Source of the DNA: Ruminococcaceae bacterium UBA2656
Lineage (GTDB): Bacteria; Bacillota; Clostridia; Oscillospirales; Acutalibacteraceae
Assembly (NCBI GenBank): GCA_002359465.1
Contig: DENA01000009.1
Location: forward strand, 55,404-84,722
DNA: 29,319 nucleotides
Reading direction: 5' to 3'
Shown here: piece after piece, positions 1 through 6,433 of the stretch
Layout: each line of letters starts with the position of its first letter
How positions within the stretch are numbered: the stretch's first letter is position 1
The notes under the pieces: model-generated
What the model saw: the letters and a program-made list of their open reading frames with translations, nothing else
The model's database searches: none
What the model was told of the DNA's origin: nothing
Position numbers and translations under genes: made by a program

Positions 1-337
1 CGGCAAACCCGTCGGTAGTCTTCCGGATATTTCTTGCCGTAAAATCGGCGCTGTCACTGACAGTGGAATAGGTCAGCGGTCTCAGGGCTGCAACTTCAGG
101 CATTGCGGAAAAAGCGTAGTCAGCCACGTAAACCGCAAAGTCCTCCGCAGCCGGGCATTCCGGGTCACAGAGCAGCAGAACCGCCGGTTGCACGTCTTCC
201 GGAACGTTCTGCCCGGCGGGTGCAAGCAAATAATTCTCGCGGCCGCAGAAGAAAAGAATCTTGTTTAACACCGAAATAGTATGCCCTTTTTTATCGCTTA
301 CAGCAATCAGCTTTTTTGCAGAATGAAAGTTTGCCAT
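1..337 (-). CDS. Unidentified protein, N-terminal 112 residues (cut by window edge)
   Basis: An open frame runs off the left end of the window. The ATG at 337 is preferred because the Shine-Dalgarno sequence AAGGGG lies 9 bases upstream; an in-frame ATG at 346 directly abuts that sequence and is too close. The visible part is soluble, with no signal peptide or membrane segment. It begins MANFHSAKKLIAVSDKKG and has cysteines in a CDPECP stretch. It follows the SpoVD-type PBP gene by 25 bases, so the two are probably co-transcribed. In related genomes murE or another Mur ligase gene often sits here. The stretch TYSTVSDSADFTARNIRKT faintly recalls the middle domain of Mur ligases, but no P-loop is seen, so I do not assign a function. 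Confidence 0.75.
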   Translation of the reverse strand, partial: MANFHSAKKLIAVSDKKGHTISVLNKILFFCGRENYLLAPAGQNVPEDVQPAVLLLCDPECPAAEDFAVYVADYAFSAMPEVAALRPLTYSTVSDSADFTARNIRKTTDGFA

Positions 338-362
338 GATTGTCATCCCCTTGCTCGAAATT

Positions 363-2582
363 TTACTCCACCTGATTCGGTTCTATAAACCCTACGGTTA
401 CCACCGTTCCGGGCGCGACTTTGGTGCCCGCGGCAATGCTCTGTGAATTGGAAACCGGGTTGGTGCCGTTGGTCAGTACCGCTCCGGTAATGCTGATATT
501 GACGCCCGCTTCCGCTGCCGTCTTGTTGGCGGAGGAAAGAGAAAGCCCCACCAGATTCGGCACCGTGACCGTCTTACCTGCGCTGGAATCGTCCGTAAAC
601 AGCACGACCGTGCCGTTCTGCGGAATTGTTTTGCCCGGTTCCGGCACCTGGGAGACAACTTTGTCCCCACTGCCGTAAATCTTCGGCGTCAGCTTCATTT
701 TGGAAATATCCGCCTTGGCGGCGGCGATGGCTTTGCCCACAACAGGCGGCGTACTCACATCAAGCTTTGCCAGCTCCGTATCGGTATATTTGCGCTCCAC
801 GCCGAGGTACGGAAGGATTTCCTCCATGGTCTTGGAAAAGACCGGTCCGGCTACGGCGGCTCCGTAATAGCTGCTGCCGTGCGGCTCGTCGAAGAACACC
901 AGCATTGCTACCTGCGGGTCGTCCGCGGGGGCAAACCCGCAGTAGGACGCGATATACTGCATCGTTCCGGTTTTCTGAAATACGTCCATTTTCTGGGACG
1001 TACCGGTTTTTCCGCCGACACGGTAGCCGGGGAGATAACCGTTTTTCGCCGTACCGATGGTTGCGTTGGTCTGCAGGATTTTGCACATACGCTGGGATAT
1101 ATCGGTTGAAATCACCTGACGCTTGGGCGACACATCGGCTGATTTGACAATATTGCCGTCGGCGTCGATGATCTGGCTGACCACGTGGGGCTGCACCAGA
1201 TAACCGCCATTGGAAACCGCGGCGGCCGCGGTGATCATCTGGATCGGCGTAATACTGAAGTTCTGCCCGAACGATTCGGTGGCAAGCTCCACCGGGTTCA
1301 ACTGCGCAGCGGTATAAAAGATACTGCGCGATTCACCGGGCAAATCAATTCCTGTTTTGGAGGTAAGGCCGAAAGCCGTAAAATATTTAAAGAAATTGTC
1401 AGGGCCCAGCCTTTCGCCCAACTGCACAAAAACCGGGTTGCAGGAGTTGCACAGCCCCTGCACAAAATTCTCGCTGCCGTGGCCGTAGGATCTCCAGCAG
1501 TGGATGATACGGTCCGACACTTTAATGGAACCGCTGCAGAAGAAGGTCGAGTTTTCATTGACCACACCCTCCTCCATTGCGGAGGAACCGGTCACCATTT
1601 TAAAAACGGAGCCCGGGTAATAGGTGTCGCTGACCGCCTTGTTTCTCCATTGTTTTTCCTGCGCGGCTTTCAGCGCCGCATTCTTCGCCGTACCCTCCGG
1701 CATCGCGGCAATCTGCGCGGCCTCCGTCTGGTCGGCCACGGTAAACGGATTGTTCGGGTCAAAATCGCCTTTGACGGCCATTCCCAGAATCGCTCCTGTT
1801 TTCACGTTCATGACAATCGCGCACGCGCGGTTGCCGACCTTGTTGGTGACTACCCCTTCCTCCAGATTTTTTTCAAGGAAATGCTGAACCACTTCATCAA
1901 TGGTCAGCACCAGACTGGAGCCGTTCTGCGCCTCTACCTTCTGCTCATACTGAAAGGGCATATCTGTGCCGATTGCGTTTTTCGCGGTGACCAGTTTTCC
2001 GGGTACGCCGGTCAGATAGCTGTCATATTGCTTTTCAAGCCCGTACAGTCCCTGGCTGTCCGTGCCGGTAAAGCCCAGAACGGAAGCGGCAAACGCCCCG
2101 TACGGGTAATATCTTTTATAATCCTCAATCAGGCGGATTCCGCTGCCGATGTCATTATCCGATTTGAATTTGAGGATCTCATCCTTTACATCTGTTTCCA
2201 CCTTGCGCTTCAGTTCGTCATAGTATGTTTTTTTCTTACTGCGTTCTATGATTTCTTTTTTGTCCATTTTCAGAATCTTCGACAGGCCGTCGGCAATTAT
2301 TTCACGGTTTTTATCCGTGATAAACGCCGGTTCAAGCACGACCTTCCACACGGTGGCGCTCTGGGCAAGCGGTTTCATATTACAGTCGTAAATGGTACCG
2401 CGCTGGGCGCTGATGGAAGTATCTTTCAGCTGCTGGTCAACCGCGCGTGTCTGAAGGCTCTCTCCTTCAACAAGCTGCAGTCTGGCAAGGCTGAAAATAA
2501 TCGCGCCGAAACCAATAAGGATTAACACCACAAGCACAAAAATTGTGCGGCGCCACATTCTGATTGTTGTGCCTTTCGCCAT
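363..2582 (-). CDS. spoVD: SpoVD/FtsI-type class B penicillin-binding protein with two PASTA domains
   Basis: 739 residues. This is a peptidoglycan transpeptidase (class B PBP), anchored by one N-terminal membrane segment (about residues 12-33) with the catalytic part outside. A dimerisation domain follows from about residue 40. The transpeptidase domain carries the three active-site motifs: SVFK at 325-328, SCN at 380-382 and KTG at 525-527. Two C-terminal PASTA domains cover about 608-665 and 670-733. The start at 2582 has GGAGG 7 bases upstream. It follows mraZ-rsmH-ftsL, the place of pbpB/spoVD in Bacillus. Only one such gene is present in the window, so whether it acts in division, in spore cortex synthesis or in both cannot be read from sequence. 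The N-terminus resembles clostridial SpoVD. A possible attenuator lies just upstream. Confidence 0.93.
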   Translation of the reverse strand: MAKGTTIRMWRRTIFVLVVLILIGFGAIIFSLARLQLVEGESLQTRAVDQQLKDTSISAQRGTIYDCNMKPLAQSATVWKVVLEPAFITDKNREIIADGLSKILKMDKKEIIERSKKKTYYDELKRKVETDVKDEILKFKSDNDIGSGIRLIEDYKRYYPYGAFAASVLGFTGTDSQGLYGLEKQYDSYLTGVPGKLVTAKNAIGTDMPFQYEQKVEAQNGSSLVLTIDEVVQHFLEKNLEEGVVTNKVGNRACAIVMNVKTGAILGMAVKGDFDPNNPFTVADQTEAAQIAAMPEGTAKNAALKAAQEKQWRNKAVSDTYYPGSVFKMVTGSSAMEEGVVNENSTFFCSGSIKVSDRIIHCWRSYGHGSENFVQGLCNSCNPVFVQLGERLGPDNFFKYFTAFGLTSKTGIDLPGESRSIFYTAAQLNPVELATESFGQNFSITPIQMITAAAAVSNGGYLVQPHVVSQIIDADGNIVKSADVSPKRQVISTDISQRMCKILQTNATIGTAKNGYLPGYRVGGKTGTSQKMDVFQKTGTMQYIASYCGFAPADDPQVAMLVFFDEPHGSSYYGAAVAGPVFSKTMEEILPYLGVERKYTDTELAKLDVSTPPVVGKAIAAAKADISKMKLTPKIYGSGDKVVSQVPEPGKTIPQNGTVVLFTDDSSAGKTVTVPNLVGLSLSSANKTAAEAGVNISITGAVLTNGTNPVSNSQSIAAGTKVAPGTVVTVGFIEPNQVE

Positions 2583-2611
2583 TGCTGTTCCTCCAAAAGT
2601 CCGATGTTACA

Positions 2612-2643
2612 AAAATGAGAGTCAAGATTTGCTCTCAACTCTC
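2612..2643 (-). terminator. Terminator-like hairpin between ftsL and the PBP gene
   Basis: Read on the minus strand, an 11-bp stem (GAGAGTTGAGA with TCTTGACTCTC, two G-U wobbles, 5-base loop) is followed by ATTTTTG. It lies in the 130-base gap between ftsL and the PBP gene, about 35 bases before the PBP start codon. It could end or attenuate transcription from the mraZ promoter. I found no convincing promoter after it. Confidence 0.6.
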
Positions 2644-2712
2644 CTTTTTTGCATACCAGACCAAACATCTTAACAAATTTGGGTAGTAATACTTATTTAT
2701 CAATTATTTTTT

Positions 2713-3210
2713 TTATGACAATAATTGCAGGATTGAGTTCCAAAGCGAAGTAAGCCAGTTTTCATCCTCTCCGCTCTGAACAACCTGCGTTTTATCCCCC
2801 TTGGACAGGGAAATCGGCTCCACCTGATTCTGCTCTATCTTTTTCAGTCCAAGCTTGCCGGTCGCGTAATTTTCCACGGTCTGAAGGGAAAGCTGGGAAT
2901 CGGATTTCATCTGGAGCTGTGTGTAGACACTCTCGCTTTCATTCAGTGTTTTCGTTGCTGCATTCAGATTTTCGGTCAGCTCCGTCAGCTGCACCTGCCC
3001 ATAAACCATGGTTCCCACAATGCTGATCATAACGCCGAATGCAAGAAAAGTGGACACGGCCCGGAGAGGTTTTATCTTTGCCCTTCTGTTTTGCTCCAGC
3101 TTTTCCTGAGGAAGTTCTATAATATTGCTTTTTTCCCTGGGTGCTTCCTGCTGCCGTTTGGGCTCAAACAATGCAAAATCATATGCTTCGTTGCTGTTTG
3201 GAGAAGCCAT
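2713..3210 (-). CDS. ftsL: Cell division protein FtsL-like
   Basis: 165 residues. FtsL is a small bitopic protein of the divisome that works with DivIC/FtsB and the division PBP. The sequence shows a hydrophilic cytoplasmic N-terminus of about 48 residues, one membrane segment (about 49-70) and an extracytoplasmic coiled-coil-like stretch (about 70-110). A short region around NYATGKLGLKKIEQNQVE is typical of FtsL/DivIC proteins. Sequence conservation in this family is low, so the call rests on topology, that motif and position between rsmH and the PBP gene. The start at 3210 has a GGAAG-type ribosome site. The N-terminal extension and a 30-residue tail ending in a hydrophobic stretch make it longer than the usual 100-120 residues. 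Confidence 0.85.
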   Translation of the reverse strand: MASPNSNEAYDFALFEPKRQQEAPREKSNIIELPQEKLEQNRRAKIKPLRAVSTFLAFGVMISIVGTMVYGQVQLTELTENLNAATKTLNESESVYTQLQMKSDSQLSLQTVENYATGKLGLKKIEQNQVEPISLSKGDKTQVVQSGEDENWLTSLWNSILQLLS

Positions 3211-3252
3211 ATTTCCACTTCCAGTCTTTATAGATTCATCCCGCAGGATTTA

Positions 3253-4179
3253 TTACAGTTTTATACAGACCCTCAGCCTTGCGCTGCGGCTGCGCGGATT
3301 TTGTTCCAGCTCCGCTTCGCTCGGCGCCAGCCCTTTTTTGTAAAGAAGCTCGGCTTTCGGTTTTTTGCCGCACACGCAAACCGGAAAATCCGGGGGACAT
3401 GTACAGCCGGTGCACCAGGAAGCCATGCGCTGCTTAACAATTCTGTCTTCCAAAGAATGGAACGTAATCACCGCGAGCCTGCCGCCGGGTTTCAGAATGG
3501 AAAACGCGGCATCCAGCCCCTGTGAAAGCCTGTCGAGCTCCCCGTTGACTTCAATTCTGAGCGCCTGAAAGGTTTTTCTTGCGGGATGTCCCTGTTCACG
3601 GCGGACTGCCGCAGGAACAGATTCCTTAATAATCTCCGCAAGCTCCAGAGTCGTTTGAATCGGTTTCCGCGACCGGGCCTTTACGATTCCCTTGGCAATA
3701 CTGCGCGCGTTTCTGTCCTCGCCGTAACGGCTGATAATCTGTGCAAGCTCCTGCCACGAAAGATTGTTGACCAGATCGGCGGCGGAAGCGCCCTGTTTGC
3801 TCATGCGCATGTCGAGGGGAGCGTCCAGATGGTAGGAAAACCCACGTTCCGGGTTATCAAGCTGATAGGAGGATACGCCTATATCGAGTAAAACGCCGTC
3901 GGCGGGAACAAGCTTCAGACTTGCAGCCACCTGGGCCATTTCGGAAAAATTTGCCTGATACACGATGGAACAGCGATAGGATTTCAGCCTTTCGGTTACG
4001 GCTTTGATCGCATCGGGATCCTGATCGATGGAAAGGAGTTTTCCCGTTGTAAGCCTGTCCGCAATCGCCTGCGAATGTCCGCCGCCCCCGGCCGTGCCGT
4101 CAATATAGACGCCGTCCGGATGAATATTGAGGCTTTCAATGGTTTCATCAAACAAAACCGGCTTATGTTGAAAATTCAT
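3253..4179 (-). CDS. rsmH: 16S rRNA (cytosine(1402)-N4)-methyltransferase RsmH
   Basis: 308 residues, the usual length. RsmH (MraW) methylates N4 of C1402 in the decoding centre of 16S rRNA using S-adenosylmethionine. The SAM-binding motif GTAGGGGHS is at residues 28-36. The family signature HPARKTFQALRIEVN and the C-terminal NPRSRSARLRV are clear. The start at 4179 has a GGCGG-type ribosome site and lies 15 bases after the mraZ stop. It is the second gene of the mraZ operon. The segment with four cysteines (CTGCTCPPDFPVCVCG, about residues 262-277) is common in this family. Confidence 0.97.
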   Translation of the reverse strand: MNFQHKPVLFDETIESLNIHPDGVYIDGTAGGGGHSQAIADRLTTGKLLSIDQDPDAIKAVTERLKSYRCSIVYQANFSEMAQVAASLKLVPADGVLLDIGVSSYQLDNPERGFSYHLDAPLDMRMSKQGASAADLVNNLSWQELAQIISRYGEDRNARSIAKGIVKARSRKPIQTTLELAEIIKESVPAAVRREQGHPARKTFQALRIEVNGELDRLSQGLDAAFSILKPGGRLAVITFHSLEDRIVKQRMASWCTGCTCPPDFPVCVCGKKPKAELLYKKGLAPSEAELEQNPRSRSARLRVCIKL

Positions 4180-4194
4180 ATTGATACCGCCCGC

Positions 4195-4614
4195 TTAAAG
4201 TTCAAGCATATCCATCGCTTCGGCTATGCTTTCCTCAGTCAAAGTAGAATTGAATTCATTCCAGCGTTTGCTGTCCCAAATTTCCGCCCGGCTTGACGTC
4301 CCGATGAAGGTTACGTCTTTTGTAAGCTGCGCGTGGTCGCGCAAAACCTGAGGAATGAGGATGCGTCCCTGCTTGTCCGGTTCGACTTCCGCCGCGCCGG
4401 AAAAGAAAAAACGCTGCAGGCCCCTTGCTTTGGAAATAGGCATTGCCTTTACCTTATCCTGAAGCCTTGTCCACTCCTCCGGTGAAAGGACAAACAAGCA
4501 GCCGTCCAAACCTTTTGTGATATAAAAATGCTCGCCCAGATCCTCGCGGAACCTGGCCGGAACAATTACACGGCCTTTTGTGTCTATATTATGTTGGTAC
4601 TCGCCGATCAACAT
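4195..4614 (-). CDS. mraZ: Transcriptional regulator MraZ
   Basis: 139 residues. MraZ is a ring-forming DNA-binding protein with two AbrB-like repeats that represses its own division/cell-wall operon. The N-terminus MLIGEYQHNIDTKGRVIVPARFR is the family signature. I take the ATG at 4614 rather than a GTG at 4641 because homologues begin MLIGEY or similar; the ribosome site before it (AAGTGG) is weak. A second repeat is visible around EVEPDKQGRILIPQVLRDHA. It is the first gene of the mraZ-rsmH-ftsL-PBP operon. Phased GTGG boxes just upstream fit autoregulation. Confidence 0.96.
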   Translation of the reverse strand: MLIGEYQHNIDTKGRVIVPARFREDLGEHFYITKGLDGCLFVLSPEEWTRLQDKVKAMPISKARGLQRFFFSGAAEVEPDKQGRILIPQVLRDHAQLTKDVTFIGTSSRAEIWDSKRWNEFNSTLTEESIAEAMDMLEL

Positions 4615-4645
4615 CGCAAGCCACTTTTCGGGTAAAAGCACAACC

Positions 4646-4685
4646 TGATACCCACATTGTGCTACTTACCCCCACCTTTCACCAC
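4646..4685 (-). promoter_or_regulatory. Putative MraZ operator: GTGG boxes phased at 10 bases
   Basis: On the minus strand four 10-base units follow each other from 4685 down: GTGGTGAAAG, GTGGGGGTAA, GTAGCACAAT (degenerate) and GTGGGTATCA. The exact one-turn phasing matches the known design of MraZ boxes, which are direct TGGG-type repeats with a 10-base period. The array lies at or just after the expected transcription start and ends 31 bases before the mraZ ATG. Confidence 0.7.
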
Positions 4686-4695
4686 TTGTGTTTTG

Positions 4696-4724
4696 ATTAT
4701 AGCGTATTTATTTTAAAAATGCAA
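4696..4724 (-). promoter_or_regulatory. Sigma-A promoter of the mraZ operon
   Basis: The -35 box TTGCAT (4719-4724), a 17-base spacer and a perfect -10 box TATAAT (4696-4701), read on the minus strand. A perfect TTGACA lies further upstream, 40 bases from this -10, and is too far to be its partner. Confidence 0.75.
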
Positions 4725-4792
4725 CTGTTATTTTTTGATTATGTCAACCAAATTCCCTTGTTTTTTCACATCAAATCCTATATTGACGCAAT

Positions 4793-4828
4793 AAAAAACA
4801 CGGCACAATATCTTGTACCGTGTTTTTT
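4793..4828 (-). terminator. Intrinsic terminator after the rsmD-coaD operon
   Basis: Stem AAAAAACACGG / CCGTGTTTTTT, extended inward by further pairing, with a T6 run. It is symmetrical, so it could work in both directions. It lies about 20 bases after the stop of the coiled-coil gene and before the mraZ promoter. Confidence 0.85.
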
Positions 4829-4847
4829 ATAAATGAGAGAATTTTGT

Positions 4848-5321
4848 CTAATTCTGACCCGAGCGCTGGGAGGCTTTGATGTTCTGTCTCGTCTGCCTGA
4901 GCTCCGCCAGATTCGCGGCAAGGCCGTCGTCCGTACGCTTCATCAGATCGTCTATGTAATCATTGGAGGCTTTTCGCATTTCACGGAACTTCGTCTGCGC
5001 CTGGCTGAGCAGGTCATTGGCTTTCTGCTGCGCCTGCTTTACGATTTCATCCTGATTAACCATTGCTTTGGCGCGTTCCTCCGCAACGCGAACCACCGTT
5101 TCGGCCTCGCGTTTTGCATCGCTGATAATCTGCGCGCGGTCGGCGCAGATCGCCTTTGCCTGACGGATTTCCTGCGGCAGGCTCTCACGGATTTCATCCA
5201 GTATCTGTTTTACTTCGTCGCAGTCCAGCACGGCGCGGCCGCGGCTGAGCGGAAAATTCCACGCCTTTTCCACCATATCGTACAGTTCGTCAATTAAATC
5301 TTCGGTATTTAAATCACTCAT
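4848..5321 (-). CDS. Coiled-coil protein of unknown function next to coaD
   Basis: 157 residues, rich in Ala, Glu, Arg and Gln. A long helical stretch with heptad character (about residues 40-150, e.g. AKREAETVVRVAEERAKAMV) makes a coiled coil likely. There is no membrane segment, signal peptide or nucleotide-binding motif. A gene of this type is common after coaD in clostridia and is often annotated loosely as ATPase or DivIVA-like; I see no P-loop to support the first. It starts at 5321 with GGAGG 9 bases upstream and overlaps the coaD stop by 8 bases, so it is translationally coupled to coaD. Confidence 0.85.
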   Translation of the reverse strand: MSDLNTEDLIDELYDMVEKAWNFPLSRGRAVLDCDEVKQILDEIRESLPQEIRQAKAICADRAQIISDAKREAETVVRVAEERAKAMVNQDEIVKQAQQKANDLLSQAQTKFREMRKASNDYIDDLMKRTDDGLAANLAELRQTRQNIKASQRSGQN

Positions 5322-5814
5322 TATGCAGTTCCTCCCCCGCGTTGATTCTGTCTATGATATCCTCTAAGATACACTCCGGCACAAAGTTGGAAATATCCCC
5401 GCCGAAACGGGCAATCTGTTTGACAATACTGGAGCTCAAAAACATGTTTTCGGCGCTTGTGGTCAAAAACATGGTTTCAAGATTGGGATTGAGTTTCTTA
5501 TTGGTAAGCGCCTGCTGAAACTCATATTCAAAATCGGACAAGGCGCGAAGCCCTTTGACGATCGCCGTTACGCCGCGCTCACGCGCGTATTCAGCCAGAA
5601 GGCCATCAAACCCGACGACTTCAACATCGTCCATATCCTTGGTACAGCGTTTCAAAAGCGTAATGCGCTCGTCCACCGTGAACATCGTATGCTTGTCCGG
5701 ATTGACCAGCACGGCTACAATGGTTTTGTCAAAAACCTTGCGTGACCGGTTGATAATATCCAGATGGCCTAATGTAACCGGGTCAAAGCTGCCCGGGCAG
5801 ATTGCAATTTTCAT
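5314..5814 (-). CDS. coaD: Phosphopantetheine adenylyltransferase
   Basis: 166 residues, the normal length. It transfers AMP from ATP to 4'-phosphopantetheine, the fourth step of coenzyme A synthesis. The nucleotidyltransferase motif GSFDPVTLGH is at residues 8-17 and includes the TxGH signature. The C-terminal FLSSSIVKQIA matches the second ATP-binding motif (ISSTxVR-like). It overlaps the rsmD stop by the four bases ATGA, so the two genes are coupled; the rsmD-coaD pair is conserved in Firmicutes. Confidence 0.97.
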   Translation of the reverse strand: MKIAICPGSFDPVTLGHLDIINRSRKVFDKTIVAVLVNPDKHTMFTVDERITLLKRCTKDMDDVEVVGFDGLLAEYARERGVTAIVKGLRALSDFEYEFQQALTNKKLNPNLETMFLTTSAENMFLSSSIVKQIARFGGDISNFVPECILEDIIDRINAGEELHNE

Positions 5815-6362
5815 TGTTCGGTCACGTCCTTATGTCTGTATAGGGTAAGCTGAATTTTCCCATGGCGGTAGCTGCGGACACGGATAAAATCGCCCGCGGT
5901 TTCAGGCATGTCCTCGTCGCGCGGGTTCTCGCAGATAATGGTCCCGCCTTGATTCATCACGTCCGCGGTCATCGGCAACGCGCGCTGAAGCAGCCCGGTG
6001 CGGTAGGGCGGGTCCAGAAATGCCAGATCGAAACGCTCCCGGTTCTGCAGCAGAAAAGCGGCAAAATCCATGGTTTTTATCACAGCATTTTCAGCAAGAC
6101 CCGTATGCTCCAGATTCTTCTGTACGACGGCAATGGAATTTTTGCTGGCATCCACAAAAACCGTCTGCTTTGCGCCGCGGCTCAGCGCTTCAATTCCAAG
6201 CTGGCCGGAACCGGCGAAAAGGTCCAGTACCCGCCTGCCCTCAATCTGGAACTGAATGGCGCTGAACAGCGCCTCCTTGACCCTTTCCGGCGTGGGACGG
6301 ACGCTGTCGCCCTCCAGTGTGGTCAGCCGCGAGCCGCGGGCCGACCCGGTGATTACTCTCAT
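5811..6362 (-). CDS. rsmD: 16S rRNA (guanine(966)-N2)-methyltransferase RsmD
   Basis: 183 residues. It methylates N2 of G966 in 16S rRNA. The sequence begins MRVITGSARG, followed by the SAM-binding motif DLFAGSG (47-53) and the catalytic DPPY (117-120). The ATG at 6362 is chosen because AAGGAG lies 9 bases upstream and homologues start MRVI; an upstream in-frame ATG at 6386 would add eight residues and lacks such a site. It is the first gene of the rsmD-coaD-coiled-coil operon. Confidence 0.95.
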   Translation of the reverse strand: MRVITGSARGSRLTTLEGDSVRPTPERVKEALFSAIQFQIEGRRVLDLFAGSGQLGIEALSRGAKQTVFVDASKNSIAVVQKNLEHTGLAENAVIKTMDFAAFLLQNRERFDLAFLDPPYRTGLLQRALPMTADVMNQGGTIICENPRDEDMPETAGDFIRVRSYRHGKIQLTLYRHKDVTEQ

Positions 6363-6399
6363 ATATGAATTCTCCTTAAACTGCAAAATAATCCTTTAA

Positions 6400-6433
6400 C
6401 CGTTATTATCCCATTATAACGGCGCTGTGTCAA
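6400..6433 (-). promoter_or_regulatory. Promoter of rsmD-coaD with an overlapping palindrome
   Basis: Read on the minus strand: -35 TTGACA (6428-6433), 17-base spacer, -10 GATAAT (6405-6410). The -35 box overlaps the uvrC stop codon. A near-perfect 23-bp palindrome with arms CCGTTATTAT and ATTATAACGG around CCC (6400-6422) covers the spacer and -10 box. It could be an operator for an unknown repressor; it has no T run to act as a terminator. Confidence 0.65.

Noticed and set aside
1185..2525. Long plus-strand open frame of 446 codons opposite the PBP gene
   Set aside because: It lies wholly antisense to a well-supported PBP, has no recognisable domain and no suitable ribosome site. High GC at codon third positions of the real gene explains the open frame.
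4646..4685. Short direct repeats before mraZ considered as a CRISPR-like or satellite array
   Set aside because: The unit is only 10 bases, degenerate outside GTGG and found at a promoter; MraZ boxes explain it better.
4736..4750. Perfect TTGACA at about 4740-4745 (minus strand) as -35 box of mraZ
   Set aside because: It is 40 bases from the TATAAT at 4696; TTGCAT at 17 bases is the fitting partner.
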